Positions 57,402 to 64,000 of a stretch of DNA of 64,000 nt are shown piece by piece. Source of the DNA: Burkholderiales bacterium (GTDB lineage: Bacteria > Pseudomonadota > Gammaproteobacteria > Burkholderiales > UBA11063); assembly GCA_020697255.1 (NCBI GenBank), contig JAJFBE010000006.1, positions 109,809 to 173,808 on the forward strand, written 5' to 3'. Numbering within the stretch: position 1 is the first letter of the stretch; each line of letters opens with the position of its first letter. The position numbers and the translations under genes were made by a program. The notes under the pieces were generated by a model. That model saw only the letters and a program-made list of their open reading frames with translations. It searched no databases and had not been told where the DNA came from.

Positions 57402-58763
57402 TTATCCTAAAACTAGGCTTTTCATATAATCTTTTACGGATAGAGAATAAGAACGCAAATTACACTTCACCCAATACCAGTAATTATTTAAGCTTTGCAT
57501 TATAAGCTGCGCAAGTAATAGCCCCCAGATTTGCAGGCGTAATATAAAACAAAAGAGTATTATCAGTATAATAGTACCTGCTGCTGATACCAAGTAGGAC
57601 TTATACATATTTACTTTATTTTGAATAATTAAACTATTTGCATGATTGTTTAACTGAATTTCCAAGATAAAAATTAGCGCAATTATAAATAAGTATGGCC
57701 AAGGCAAAAACGGATGTTTCACTTTTAATATTTGAACCAGTAAGTCACCGGATAAAATTATAAAGATCGAGGCCGCAGATATAATAAACAATGCTATTTT
57801 ATTTTGCTTAAGAAAAACCTTTAACAATCTAGGCTTATCATTTATAAAATACGCACTCATATCTGAATAGTTATTACTAAGCGGAACTGTTGCCAGGGTA
57901 TAAGCTATTGTAAACACTTGTAAGCTAAATAAAAATTGGGCCAGCTTACTTGCATCATAAATAACAAAACCTGCAGCAAATAACTTGAATCTTACTAATA
58001 CTGTTACCGCTATACTCATTAAAGCTAATTTATAATTAGTCCCCCAAAATTGCTTTAAAAGTTTATAAAACTTACTTTTATCAATTTTTTTGTTTTTCTC
58101 AAAATCCAGTTTTTTATTTACTAAAGTTAATAATAAAACCCGCTCAATTATCATACTTACCAATGCACCTAATACAATAGCAAATAACCCTATAAAATAA
58201 ACTAAACATGATTGAATTATTACTGCAGTTAGTTTTGAAATTAATAAAACACGGTTTACTCTATCGATATGTCCACTACCAATTAATGCAGGTGACAAAT
58301 AAGTGAAATATATACCTAACAACATTGCTGACATATAACCTAACCAATTTAGCTCATAGTAAATAAAGTTTTTATGGTGTAATGCTGTAAAGTAATAAAG
58401 ATAAATACTAAAACCAATCCCAAATATTACAAAGGCAATAGCACACATATACCTATAATACTGGCGAGCCATAATAAACAAATCACTAAGCAGGTCAGTT
58501 TGCTCGCTCGAACTATTCTCGTTTAAATCTAATGTTTTCACTCCAGCTGCAGCATAAGAAAAATAACGCACTAAATTAGCAGCAAAGTTTAAATCAAGCA
58601 GTTCAACAAAAGCAATTGTGCTAATAAATAACAAATAAATACTTAAATCGAATGAATCTAGGAATTTGAGAAATAACGGATAGGAAATAAGCCCCAGTGA
58701 TACTTTGAATACTGAGGCAAATAATGCTAAGCTGAGACTATTTTTGCGGTTAATTTCTGGCAT
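57402..58763 (-). CDS. Polysaccharide flippase (Wzx-like)
   Basis: 453 residues with about a dozen hydrophobic segments, for example LSLALFASVFKVSLGLISYP, YEL..YMSAMLLGIYFTYL, VIIQSCLVYFIGLFAIVLGA and IILIILFCFILRL. The topology and position among glycosyltransferase genes fit an oligosaccharide flippase of the MOP superfamily that moves lipid-linked glycans across the inner membrane. Sequence motifs are weak, as usual. Starts 12 bp after wlbA. Confidence 0.82.
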   Translation of the reverse strand: MPEINRKNSLSLALFASVFKVSLGLISYPLFLKFLDSFDLSIYLLFISTIAFVELLDLNFAANLVRYFSYAAAGVKTLDLNENSSSEQTDLLSDLFIMARQYYRYMCAIAFVIFGIGFSIYLYYFTALHHKNFIYYELNWLGYMSAMLLGIYFTYLSPALIGSGHIDRVNRVLLISKLTAVIIQSCLVYFIGLFAIVLGALVSMIIERVLLLTLVNKKLDFEKNKKIDKSKFYKLLKQFWGTNYKLALMSIAVTVLVRFKLFAAGFVIYDASKLAQFLFSLQVFTIAYTLATVPLSNNYSDMSAYFINDKPRLLKVFLKQNKIALFIISAASIFIILSGDLLVQILKVKHPFLPWPYLFIIALIFILEIQLNNHANSLIIQNKVNMYKSYLVSAAGTIILIILFCFILRLQIWGLLLAQLIMQSLNNYWYWVKCNLRSYSLSVKDYMKSLVLG

Positions 58764-58775
58764 AATTTAAGAAAT

Positions 58776-59837
58776 CTAGTACTCTAATGGTAAACTGACT
58801 TTTTTACTATCCCGGGCAGATAAATAAATAGCAATTAGTAGCTCTAGTGATTTTAGGCCCTCCCGCCCATCGGTATGCGCGTCTTCTTCGCCCCTTAGGG
58901 TTTTTATGACATTTTCATAATATTTGGGGTGTCCAAAGCCATAGACTGAAGTGGTAGCATAGCTGGCAGCCTTAATTGTTTCATCGTTTTCATGTTTTTC
59001 CTGAAAATCCCATACCTGGATTTCATTTACAGCAACACCCCCAATCCTGGCTGTTCCTTTTTCTCCAATAATAGTTATTGAACCTTCGAGGTTCTTAGGA
59101 TAGGTTAGCATTGATACATTCATTGTTCCCAATGCACCATTGCGCCATTTAAGTGCAACTACACCACTGTCTTCAACATCAATCCGCCGAGCAAGTGTTG
59201 CAATATAGCTTTGTACTGATTCAACCGGTCCGATTAACCAGTCAAGTAAATCCACATAATGTGAAGCCTGATTCATAAATGCACCACCGTCAAACTCCCA
59301 GGTTCCACGCCATTTAGCCGCATCATAATATTCTTGTGGCCTAGTCCAAAACACATTGCACGCTACACTATAAATCCGTCCAAACCTATTACTGTCTATT
59401 GCCTGTTTTAAGAGCTGAATGGTCGCATTACGTCTATTTTGTTTAACTACAAATAGTTTCACACCAGCCCTATCACAGGCTTTTACCATCTCTAAGCCAT
59501 CGCTAAACTTTGTAGCCATCGGCTTTTCCGTAATTACATGAAATCCATATTCAGCACATTCTATGGTCTGCAATGGATGTAACCCACTGGGAGTGGTCAG
59601 AATTACCGCATCAAAGCCCCCGGCTTCAAGCATTGCAGTTAATGAATTATAACCGGTAGCTCCGGTTTTACTAACCATTTCATCTAATGCACCGACATTT
59701 ATATCGCAAAGCGCAGCCAGTTCGCATGATTCACTATGCTCCTTAAGCGCAGCTATATGGTTATTTGCTATGCGTCCACATCCAACTAGTGCAAATTTAA
59801 TTTTACGTCCGGTAATTATCTTTGATTTTTTTAACAT
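58776..59837 (-). CDS. wlbA: UDP-GlcNAcA 3-dehydrogenase type oxidoreductase (Gfo/Idh/MocA family)
   Basis: 353 residues. Rossmann motif ALVGCGRIANNHIAAL (18-33), dinucleotide-domain EKPMATKFSDGLEMV, and the substrate-domain pattern WRGTWEFDGGAFMNQASHYV with LLDWLIGPVESVQSYIATL, NVSMLTYPKNLEGSITIIGE, which matches WlbA/WbpB as I recall it. Such enzymes oxidise UDP-GlcNAc uronic acid at C3 on the way to 2,3-diamino uronic acids (as in ManNAc3NAcA). The partner aminotransferase and acetyltransferase are not in the window. First gene of the operon, with AGGGTG upstream. Confidence 0.85.
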   Translation of the reverse strand: MLKKSKIITGRKIKFALVGCGRIANNHIAALKEHSESCELAALCDINVGALDEMVSKTGATGYNSLTAMLEAGGFDAVILTTPSGLHPLQTIECAEYGFHVITEKPMATKFSDGLEMVKACDRAGVKLFVVKQNRRNATIQLLKQAIDSNRFGRIYSVACNVFWTRPQEYYDAAKWRGTWEFDGGAFMNQASHYVDLLDWLIGPVESVQSYIATLARRIDVEDSGVVALKWRNGALGTMNVSMLTYPKNLEGSITIIGEKGTARIGGVAVNEIQVWDFQEKHENDETIKAASYATTSVYGFGHPKYYENVIKTLRGEEDAHTDGREGLKSLELLIAIYLSARDSKKVSLPLEY

Positions 59838-59896
59838 GCAATGACACCCTTATTTTGAATAAGCATTAAAGGTCCTAAGTTTAGCATGATAATTCA

Positions 59897-61257
59897 TTAC
59901 ATGGTGATTAATTTGTAGGTTTGACTAATCAGGTAAAATGGTAATGAAAATAATTCATAATCTACAATACGACCATTTGCTATTTTTGATTTTATATGAC
60001 TTTTCCCGGCAAGCCCGGTATAAAAGCGAATTGCTGTTTTCCAAGGTTTTTCACTCATAAATTGATGTAAGGAACGCAATTTGCCTTCACTACCAGATTT
60101 AACCTCAATAGGGATTAATCTTTCATTATCTTGGATTAAGTAGTCAATTTCAGCACTTGAACTTGCCGTTTCACGATTCCAATAATAAAGTTTTGGTTCA
60201 ATATAATATGGTACAAGAAGGCGTAATAATTGTCCTACGACTTGCTCTGCTATCGCCCCTTTATTGATCAATAAAATATCATCAATTTTATTGAATTGGT
60301 ATAACTTTAACCCTAAAAGAGTTGAAACTAAGCCAACATCCAAAAATATTATTTTAAATAGCTTCGGGTTTATTTCAGCACCAAGCGGAATGCCATTAGC
60401 ATATGAACCTTGTATAGTATGGCATATTCGTGCTTTTGTTAGTAAGTTAAGGGAAGTCTTAATACTTTCAGTTCTAACCAGAGGATTAACATGGCTATAA
60501 ACAAATTTTTTACCCAATGATTTGGGGATTGAGACTAAGACATCTTCTAAGCTGGCTGAAGATACCCTACTATTATACTTAGAAAAATCATCTCTGTAGG
60601 TGTTAATTAAATCATTGTGTACCATCGAAACATTTTCTAATGAAGCGGTGCCAATCCATTTTAAAACAGCTTCAGGCATTCCACCAATGGTTATGTATTC
60701 TTTAAACAGCCCGTTGGCTTTATCATGTAAGGCAATATTTAATGGTTTAGTAAAAGAAAAGTTTTCTATTGCAGATAATAAATGGGTTTCATTTTTTGCT
60801 AATAAAAACTCAGGAAAGCTAAGAGGTTCAACAAAAAAATATTGAATACGTCCAACCGACATGCTAAAAGTATGATGTTCTAATAAAAACTCCAATAAGG
60901 AACCAGCTGCTATAACAGCAAGTGCCGGCATTTCCTCATAAAACCAGCGAAGTTTAGCAAAAATTTCAGGGGCGGCTTGTATTTCATCCAAAAATAAAAT
61001 TGATGTATTTACGTTAATCGATTTATTTAACGCACTCTCCAAATTTAAAATGATTGTTTTAGGATCATTAGATTCAAAATGAACTGCAAGATTGCGTTGT
61101 TTTTCAAAATTGAGTTCGATGAGCTCTTTATTGTTTTCTTTAGCAAGTTCTCGAACTAACCACGTCTTACCAACTTGGCGGGCACCTCTTAATACAAGAG
61201 GTTTACGTGAATCGGATGTTAGCCAGTCTTTTAATTTTCACTAATGTAACGTTTCAT
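59897..61257 (-). pseudogene. AAA ATPase / DUF4143 protein, frameshifted near its start
   Basis: A good start (GGGGAAAAC before ATG 61257) reads MKRYISEN and stops. The next frame, reached by a one-base shift in the AAAATT run near 61236, continues as LKDWLTSDSRKPLVLRGARQ then VGKTWLVREL (Walker A) and on through SILFLDEIQAAPEIFAKLRW (Walker B) to a DUF4143 C-terminal half with PIEVKSGSEGKLRSLHQFM. About 450 codons in all, typical of this family. Either a pseudogene, a sequencing error in an A-run, or programmed frameshift. Without the shift the only start is a TTG at 61042 that loses Walker A. Confidence 0.8.
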
Positions 61258-61277
61258 AAAGTTTTCCCCAAAATATC

Positions 61278-61332
61278 TAGTAAAATATACAGGCATATTT
61301 TACCAGCAAAAAGTAAAATATACAGGCATTTT
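61278..61332 (-). promoter_or_regulatory. Direct repeats upstream of the AAA/DUF4143 gene
   Basis: GTAAAATATACAGGCAT occurs twice (61279-61295 and 61310-61326), each followed by a T-run and AC. Spacing is 31 bp, about three helical turns. On the coding strand each repeat reads ATGCCTGTATATTTTAC, which contains a TATATT-like -10. They lie just upstream of the start codon and are candidate operators for autoregulation. Confidence 0.5.
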
Positions 61333-61402
61333 TTACATCATGACAGAAATTTTCCTCTTTGGTTTCCCATATATACTTTATAAAGTGATACAATTATGTA
61401 AC

Positions 61403-61684
61403 TTAAAAACTATAAACATCATGATCCCCAATATTAACTGGAATTAATTTATTTTCATGTAATATAAAATCAATCACAATCCTATATTGCATATTTATAG
61501 ACACCGAATATAGCCCTTTAAGCTTGCCTTGTAACTTATGTGTACGTAATGATGGATAAAAAGGATCAATCTCAAGTATTTTTAACAGTTTATAATACTT
61601 GTTTTTCATATCCGGATGCTTACGTAAAAAAGTTAACTCTTGCTTTAAATATTCCGGAGTAAACTCAATAAGAAAGTTAGTCAT
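61403..61684 (-). CDS. Type II toxin, RelE/ParE superfamily
   Basis: 93 residues. FTPEYLKQELTFLRKHPDMK, KILEIDPFYPSLRTHKLQGK and LYSVSINMQYRIVIDFILHE with a GDHDVY end form the RelE/ParE fold (YoeB/HigB-like). Expected to be an mRNA-cleaving or gyrase-targeting toxin. Overlaps the upstream antitoxin gene by four bases (ATGA). Confidence 0.88.
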   Translation of the reverse strand: MTNFLIEFTPEYLKQELTFLRKHPDMKNKYYKLLKILEIDPFYPSLRTHKLQGKLKGLYSVSINMQYRIVIDFILHENKLIPVNIGDHDVYSF

Positions 61685-61947
61685 TTTGATAACAGCTTTT
61701 CAACACGTTTTATGTGTTCATCTGCTGTTTCTACCCAACTTTCACCTTTTTCTATTTGTTCATGCACTTTAAGATAAGCTAACTCTAACCTATCTTCTTG
61801 CATCCTTATTAACTCATCATATTCAATAAGAGCATACTTGTTTTTACCATAGCTGGTTACTACAATTTCATGCTCTGCCTTTAAGCGTTCCTCAATTGTA
61901 TGTGTGCCGAGGCGCTTTAAGTCATTTACAGATATTACCAAACTCAT
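61681..61947 (-). CDS. Type II antitoxin, Phd/YefM-like
   Basis: 88 residues. MSLVISVNDLKRLGTHTIEE, EHEIVVTSYGKNKYALIEYD and a charged C-terminal helix (LAYLKVHEQIEKGESWVETA) fit a Phd/YefM-type antitoxin that binds DNA with its N-terminus and the toxin with its C-terminus. Start at ATG 61947 with GGAGGATAAA before it; an in-frame GTG at 61959 overlaps that SD. First gene of the pair. Confidence 0.82.
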   Translation of the reverse strand: MSLVISVNDLKRLGTHTIEERLKAEHEIVVTSYGKNKYALIEYDELIRMQEDRLELAYLKVHEQIEKGESWVETADEHIKRVEKLLSK

Positions 61948-62104
61948 TTTATCCTCCACTGATTTATGTATTCCCTTTTCATATTATACTACATTTCCAG
62001 TAAAATATAATGTTAAATTTAACATTAAATAGCACGTGAGTTATACCATAGCTATGGGTGAATTCAATACTGCTAAATTCATCAGAATCGATGTATTGGG
62101 ATAA

Positions 62105-62133
62105 CTAATAATGCTATAATGGGGCATTATTAG
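62105..62133 (+). promoter_or_regulatory. Palindrome with an embedded -10 before the GT-C-like gene
   Basis: CTAATAATGC (62105-62114) and GCATTATTAG (62124-62133) are perfect 10-bp arms. The loop contains TATAAT (62115-62120), a consensus -10. Binding of a dimeric regulator to the palindrome would cover the promoter; alternatively it is an AT-rich cruciform. The start codon is 13 bases further on, after AGGAGA. Confidence 0.5.
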
Positions 62134-62146
62134 CAGGAGAAGCAAA

Positions 62147-63559
62147 ATGATAAAGTCTAAGCTTGTAAATAAAAAATATCAACTTTTATTCACCCTATTG
62201 CTGGTGGCAGTAATGTCATTCCTGCTATTTATACCACCGCAAATTGGTATAGCCAATTCCGGGGATTTTGGCCGGATTATGGATATATTTGATTTGTACT
62301 ATACTTCCAATTACTCAAACTTTTCGCATTTTTTTGATATATTTACTTTTGGCAGGCCACTAAATGCCCCGCATTACAACGGATACGTAGCAACATCTTC
62401 ACTGTTTGTCCTTGTATCACTACTTATTAATAAGATCTTCACTCTATTTAATGGAGATGACTATTTTTATATTTATAGCTTAAGCCTGGTTTATGCTATT
62501 TTTTATGCTGTGGGCTTCTATCTTTTAATTAATTATTTATGTAAGCAATTAAAACATAAATACCTGGCATTTGTTCTATCCATAATTACTTTAATAATTC
62601 TATCCGATTCCCTATTTATAGAGTATTTTAATTCATTTTTTCAGGAGCCGGGTTTTATTGTATGCTGTTTGCTATTTGTAGCTTGCTTCCTACAATTTAG
62701 AATATTTTGGCTTGATTTATTATTTATAACATTAATTATATTCTCTAAGCTACAATATATGCTCTACTTCCTACTTTTAATACCTTTATATATCAAATAT
62801 AAGGGTAATTTTAGCTTAGCTAAAGTAATCCTTATCATCATTGCGATGTCTATCCCGACCTATGTATTTACCCAGATTGATACCTATGGCAAGGGCATGA
62901 ATCAATTTGCCAGCGTTTTTATGGGGTTATTACATAATGAAACCAAAGAACAAGGTACCAAAGTACTATTTGATATAAATATGAACCCTGAGTATTCCGT
63001 ATTTACCGGCATGGGGTATTGGACTGTGGTTGGGCAATTAAACTCTACCCATGATCAAAATACTTATAATTTATGGCAACAGGCAATTGATGATTCGAGC
63101 CAGCTTAAAGCTATACACGGTTACTTATTGCAGCCGGCAAAAATCTTTACCAATACATATGACTACCTAAATATAGTAGAAAAAGAAGGTCCTTTTGCTG
63201 CTAATTTGGGTAACTATAAGACTGATCAAGGTGACAAATTCCGGATAAGTGCTTTTAAGTTATACTCAAGCTGTGCTAAACATTTACGTTATTTGTTTAT
63301 TTTTAATATATTATTAACTATAATATTAATTGTAACTGCCAGAAAAAAAGCCTGGCAGACAGATAGTACCCTCAGGTATAGTTTGCTAATTACTTTAAAT
63401 ATTATCGCTATTATAGCTATCCCGGTTTATATTATAGGCACAGGCTATGAAGAACCAGTTAAACATATCCTGGATGTCTATTTTGATGAAGGAATTATAT
63501 TTATAATGCTATTATTGGAATATAGCGTTAGATTACAAAATAAAAATGGTCACCTGTAA
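62147..63559 (+). CDS. Polytopic membrane protein, WsfD-like GT-C hexosyltransferase candidate
   Basis: 470 residues with about ten hydrophobic segments and a large outer loop early on, where IGIANSGDFGRIMDIFDLYY resembles the NGDF motif of WsfD-type glycan biosynthesis transferases (from memory). ANLGNYKTDQGDKFRISAFK lies in a late loop. Function is inferred only from topology and neighbourhood next to a glycan cluster; it could transfer a hexose from a lipid carrier outside the membrane. SD AGGAGA before ATG 62147. Confidence 0.65.
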   Translation: MIKSKLVNKKYQLLFTLLLVAVMSFLLFIPPQIGIANSGDFGRIMDIFDLYYTSNYSNFSHFFDIFTFGRPLNAPHYNGYVATSSLFVLVSLLINKIFTLFNGDDYFYIYSLSLVYAIFYAVGFYLLINYLCKQLKHKYLAFVLSIITLIILSDSLFIEYFNSFFQEPGFIVCCLLFVACFLQFRIFWLDLLFITLIIFSKLQYMLYFLLLIPLYIKYKGNFSLAKVILIIIAMSIPTYVFTQIDTYGKGMNQFASVFMGLLHNETKEQGTKVLFDINMNPEYSVFTGMGYWTVVGQLNSTHDQNTYNLWQQAIDDSSQLKAIHGYLLQPAKIFTNTYDYLNIVEKEGPFAANLGNYKTDQGDKFRISAFKLYSSCAKHLRYLFIFNILLTIILIVTARKKAWQTDSTLRYSLLITLNIIAIIAIPVYIIGTGYEEPVKHILDVYFDEGIIFIMLLLEYSVRLQNKNGHL

Positions 63560-63572
63560 AGTGACCATTTTA
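63542..63572. terminator. Bidirectional terminator overlapping the GT-C-like stop codon
   Basis: AAAATGGTCAC (63543-63553) and GTGACCATTTT (63561-63571) are perfect arms. The stop codon (63557-63559) is in the loop. The minus-strand side continues ATTTTTATTTTG, and the plus side has TTTTAG, so it can serve both the GT-C-like gene and the convergent rpsJ-tuf transcript. Confidence 0.75.
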
Positions 63573-63576
63573 GAGA

Positions 63577-63891
63577 TTATTGTAGTTTGATTTCTACATC
63601 AACACCGGCTGGTAAGTCTAGCTTCATTAATGCATCAATTGTACGATCTGATGGCTCTACAATTTCCATCATCCGTGAATGTGTCCTGATCTCTAGCTGA
63701 TCACGTGATGTTTTATTCACATGTGGTGAACGTAGAAGATTGAAGCGCTCTTTTTTAGTTGGTAATGGAATTGGACCCTTTACCATAGCACCAGTACGCT
63801 TAGCTGTTTCAACAATCTCTTCAGCAGATTTGTCGATTAATAAATGATCATAACCTTTTAAACGGATACGAATATTTTGTTTTTGTTGCAT
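63577..63891 (-). CDS. rpsJ: 30S ribosomal protein S10
   Basis: 104 residues. [60 protein letters not shown] and [20 protein letters not shown] are canonical S10. Downstream of tuf, as in many bacteria. Unusually for rpsJ, transcription appears to end right after it at the hairpin above, so the remaining S10 operon genes must lie elsewhere. Confidence 0.98.
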   Translation of the reverse strand: MQQKQNIRIRLKGYDHLLIDKSAEEIVETAKRTGAMVKGPIPLPTKKERFNLLRSPHVNKTSRDQLEIRTHSRMMEIVEPSDRTIDALMKLDLPAGVDVEIKLQ

Positions 63892-63902
63892 GTTTTGGTC
63901 CT

Positions 63903-64000
63903 TTACTTAGTAATCTTAGAAACAACACCGGCACCTACAGTCCTGCCACCCTCACGAATCGCAAAACGTAAACCATCTTCCATCGCAATCGGTGCTATCA
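63903..64000 (-). CDS. tuf: Elongation factor Tu, C-terminal end (truncated by the window)
   Basis: The last 32 codons read [20 protein letters not shown] followed by [11 protein letters not shown] and TAA, the invariant EF-Tu C-terminus. The rest lies beyond base 64000. Eleven bases separate it from rpsJ. Confidence 0.97.
   Translation of the reverse strand, partial: IAPIAMEDGLRFAIREGGRTVGAGVVSKITK

Overview
The window reads as chromosomal DNA of an AT-rich, Gram-negative bacterium. A lipid A / outer-membrane block (lpxD-fabZ-lpxA-lpxB, skp, bamA, bamB), a sigma-32 gene with a matching promoter upstream of groESL, a long single-chain PurL, the hisS-yfgM-bamB order, class I polyhydroxyalkanoate genes and an rpsJ-tuf pair all point to Proteobacteria, most likely a low-GC betaproteobacterium (Neisseriales-like lineages would fit). 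The species call is inference only.

Layout. 0-10.1 kb (+): a branched-chain amino acid operon ilvN-ilvA-ilvD-ilvE-ilvC-leuC-leuD-leuB-leuA with overlapping genes and a strong terminator. IlvC and IlvA look more like Bacteroidetes-type enzymes than proteobacterial ones. 10.2-10.7 kb (+): a membrane-anchored coiled-coil protein built on 33-bp repeats. 10.9-22.2 kb (-): an envelope block transcribed fdxA, rpoH, rseP, bamA, skp, lpxD, fabZ, lpxA, lpxB, rnhB, preceded by phaA. 22.2-25.6 kb: phaC and phaB, split by a catalase gene that has lost its catalytic core but keeps its frame and promoter. 25.8-31 kb: cell-wall and glycan enzymes (ElyC-like, GH20 hexosaminidase, DUF1460 amidase-like, PBP7-type endopeptidase).

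31-39.5 kb is an accessory region. It holds six small exported proteins of unknown function, plus a phosphatase, a PNP-like protein with an altered active site, bioC and comF. Two of the exported-protein genes sit beside broken second copies of the 3' end of bioC or comF, which suggests the exported genes were duplicated together with fragments of their neighbours. 39.6-45.6 kb: groESL and purL. 46-49.3 kb (-): hisS, yfgM, bamB. 49.4-59.8 kb (-): a surface polysaccharide operon (wlbA-type dehydrogenase, flippase, four heptosyltransferase-like glycosyltransferases, initiating phosphoglycosyltransferase, rfbA, rfbC, rfbB; no rfbD). 59.9-62 kb (-): a frameshifted AAA/DUF4143 gene and a toxin-antitoxin pair. 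62.1-64 kb: a GT-C-like membrane protein, rpsJ and the 3' end of tuf.

Two dispersed repeat families run through the window. One is a structured element of about 130 bp present in five copies. Four of the copies lie flush with a stop codon, and one internal stem has changed on both sides between copies. The other is a short palindrome of the ATTCCCG...CGGGAAT type. Repeat sequence appears to have been recruited into coding sequence at the ends of rnhB, hisS and bamB.
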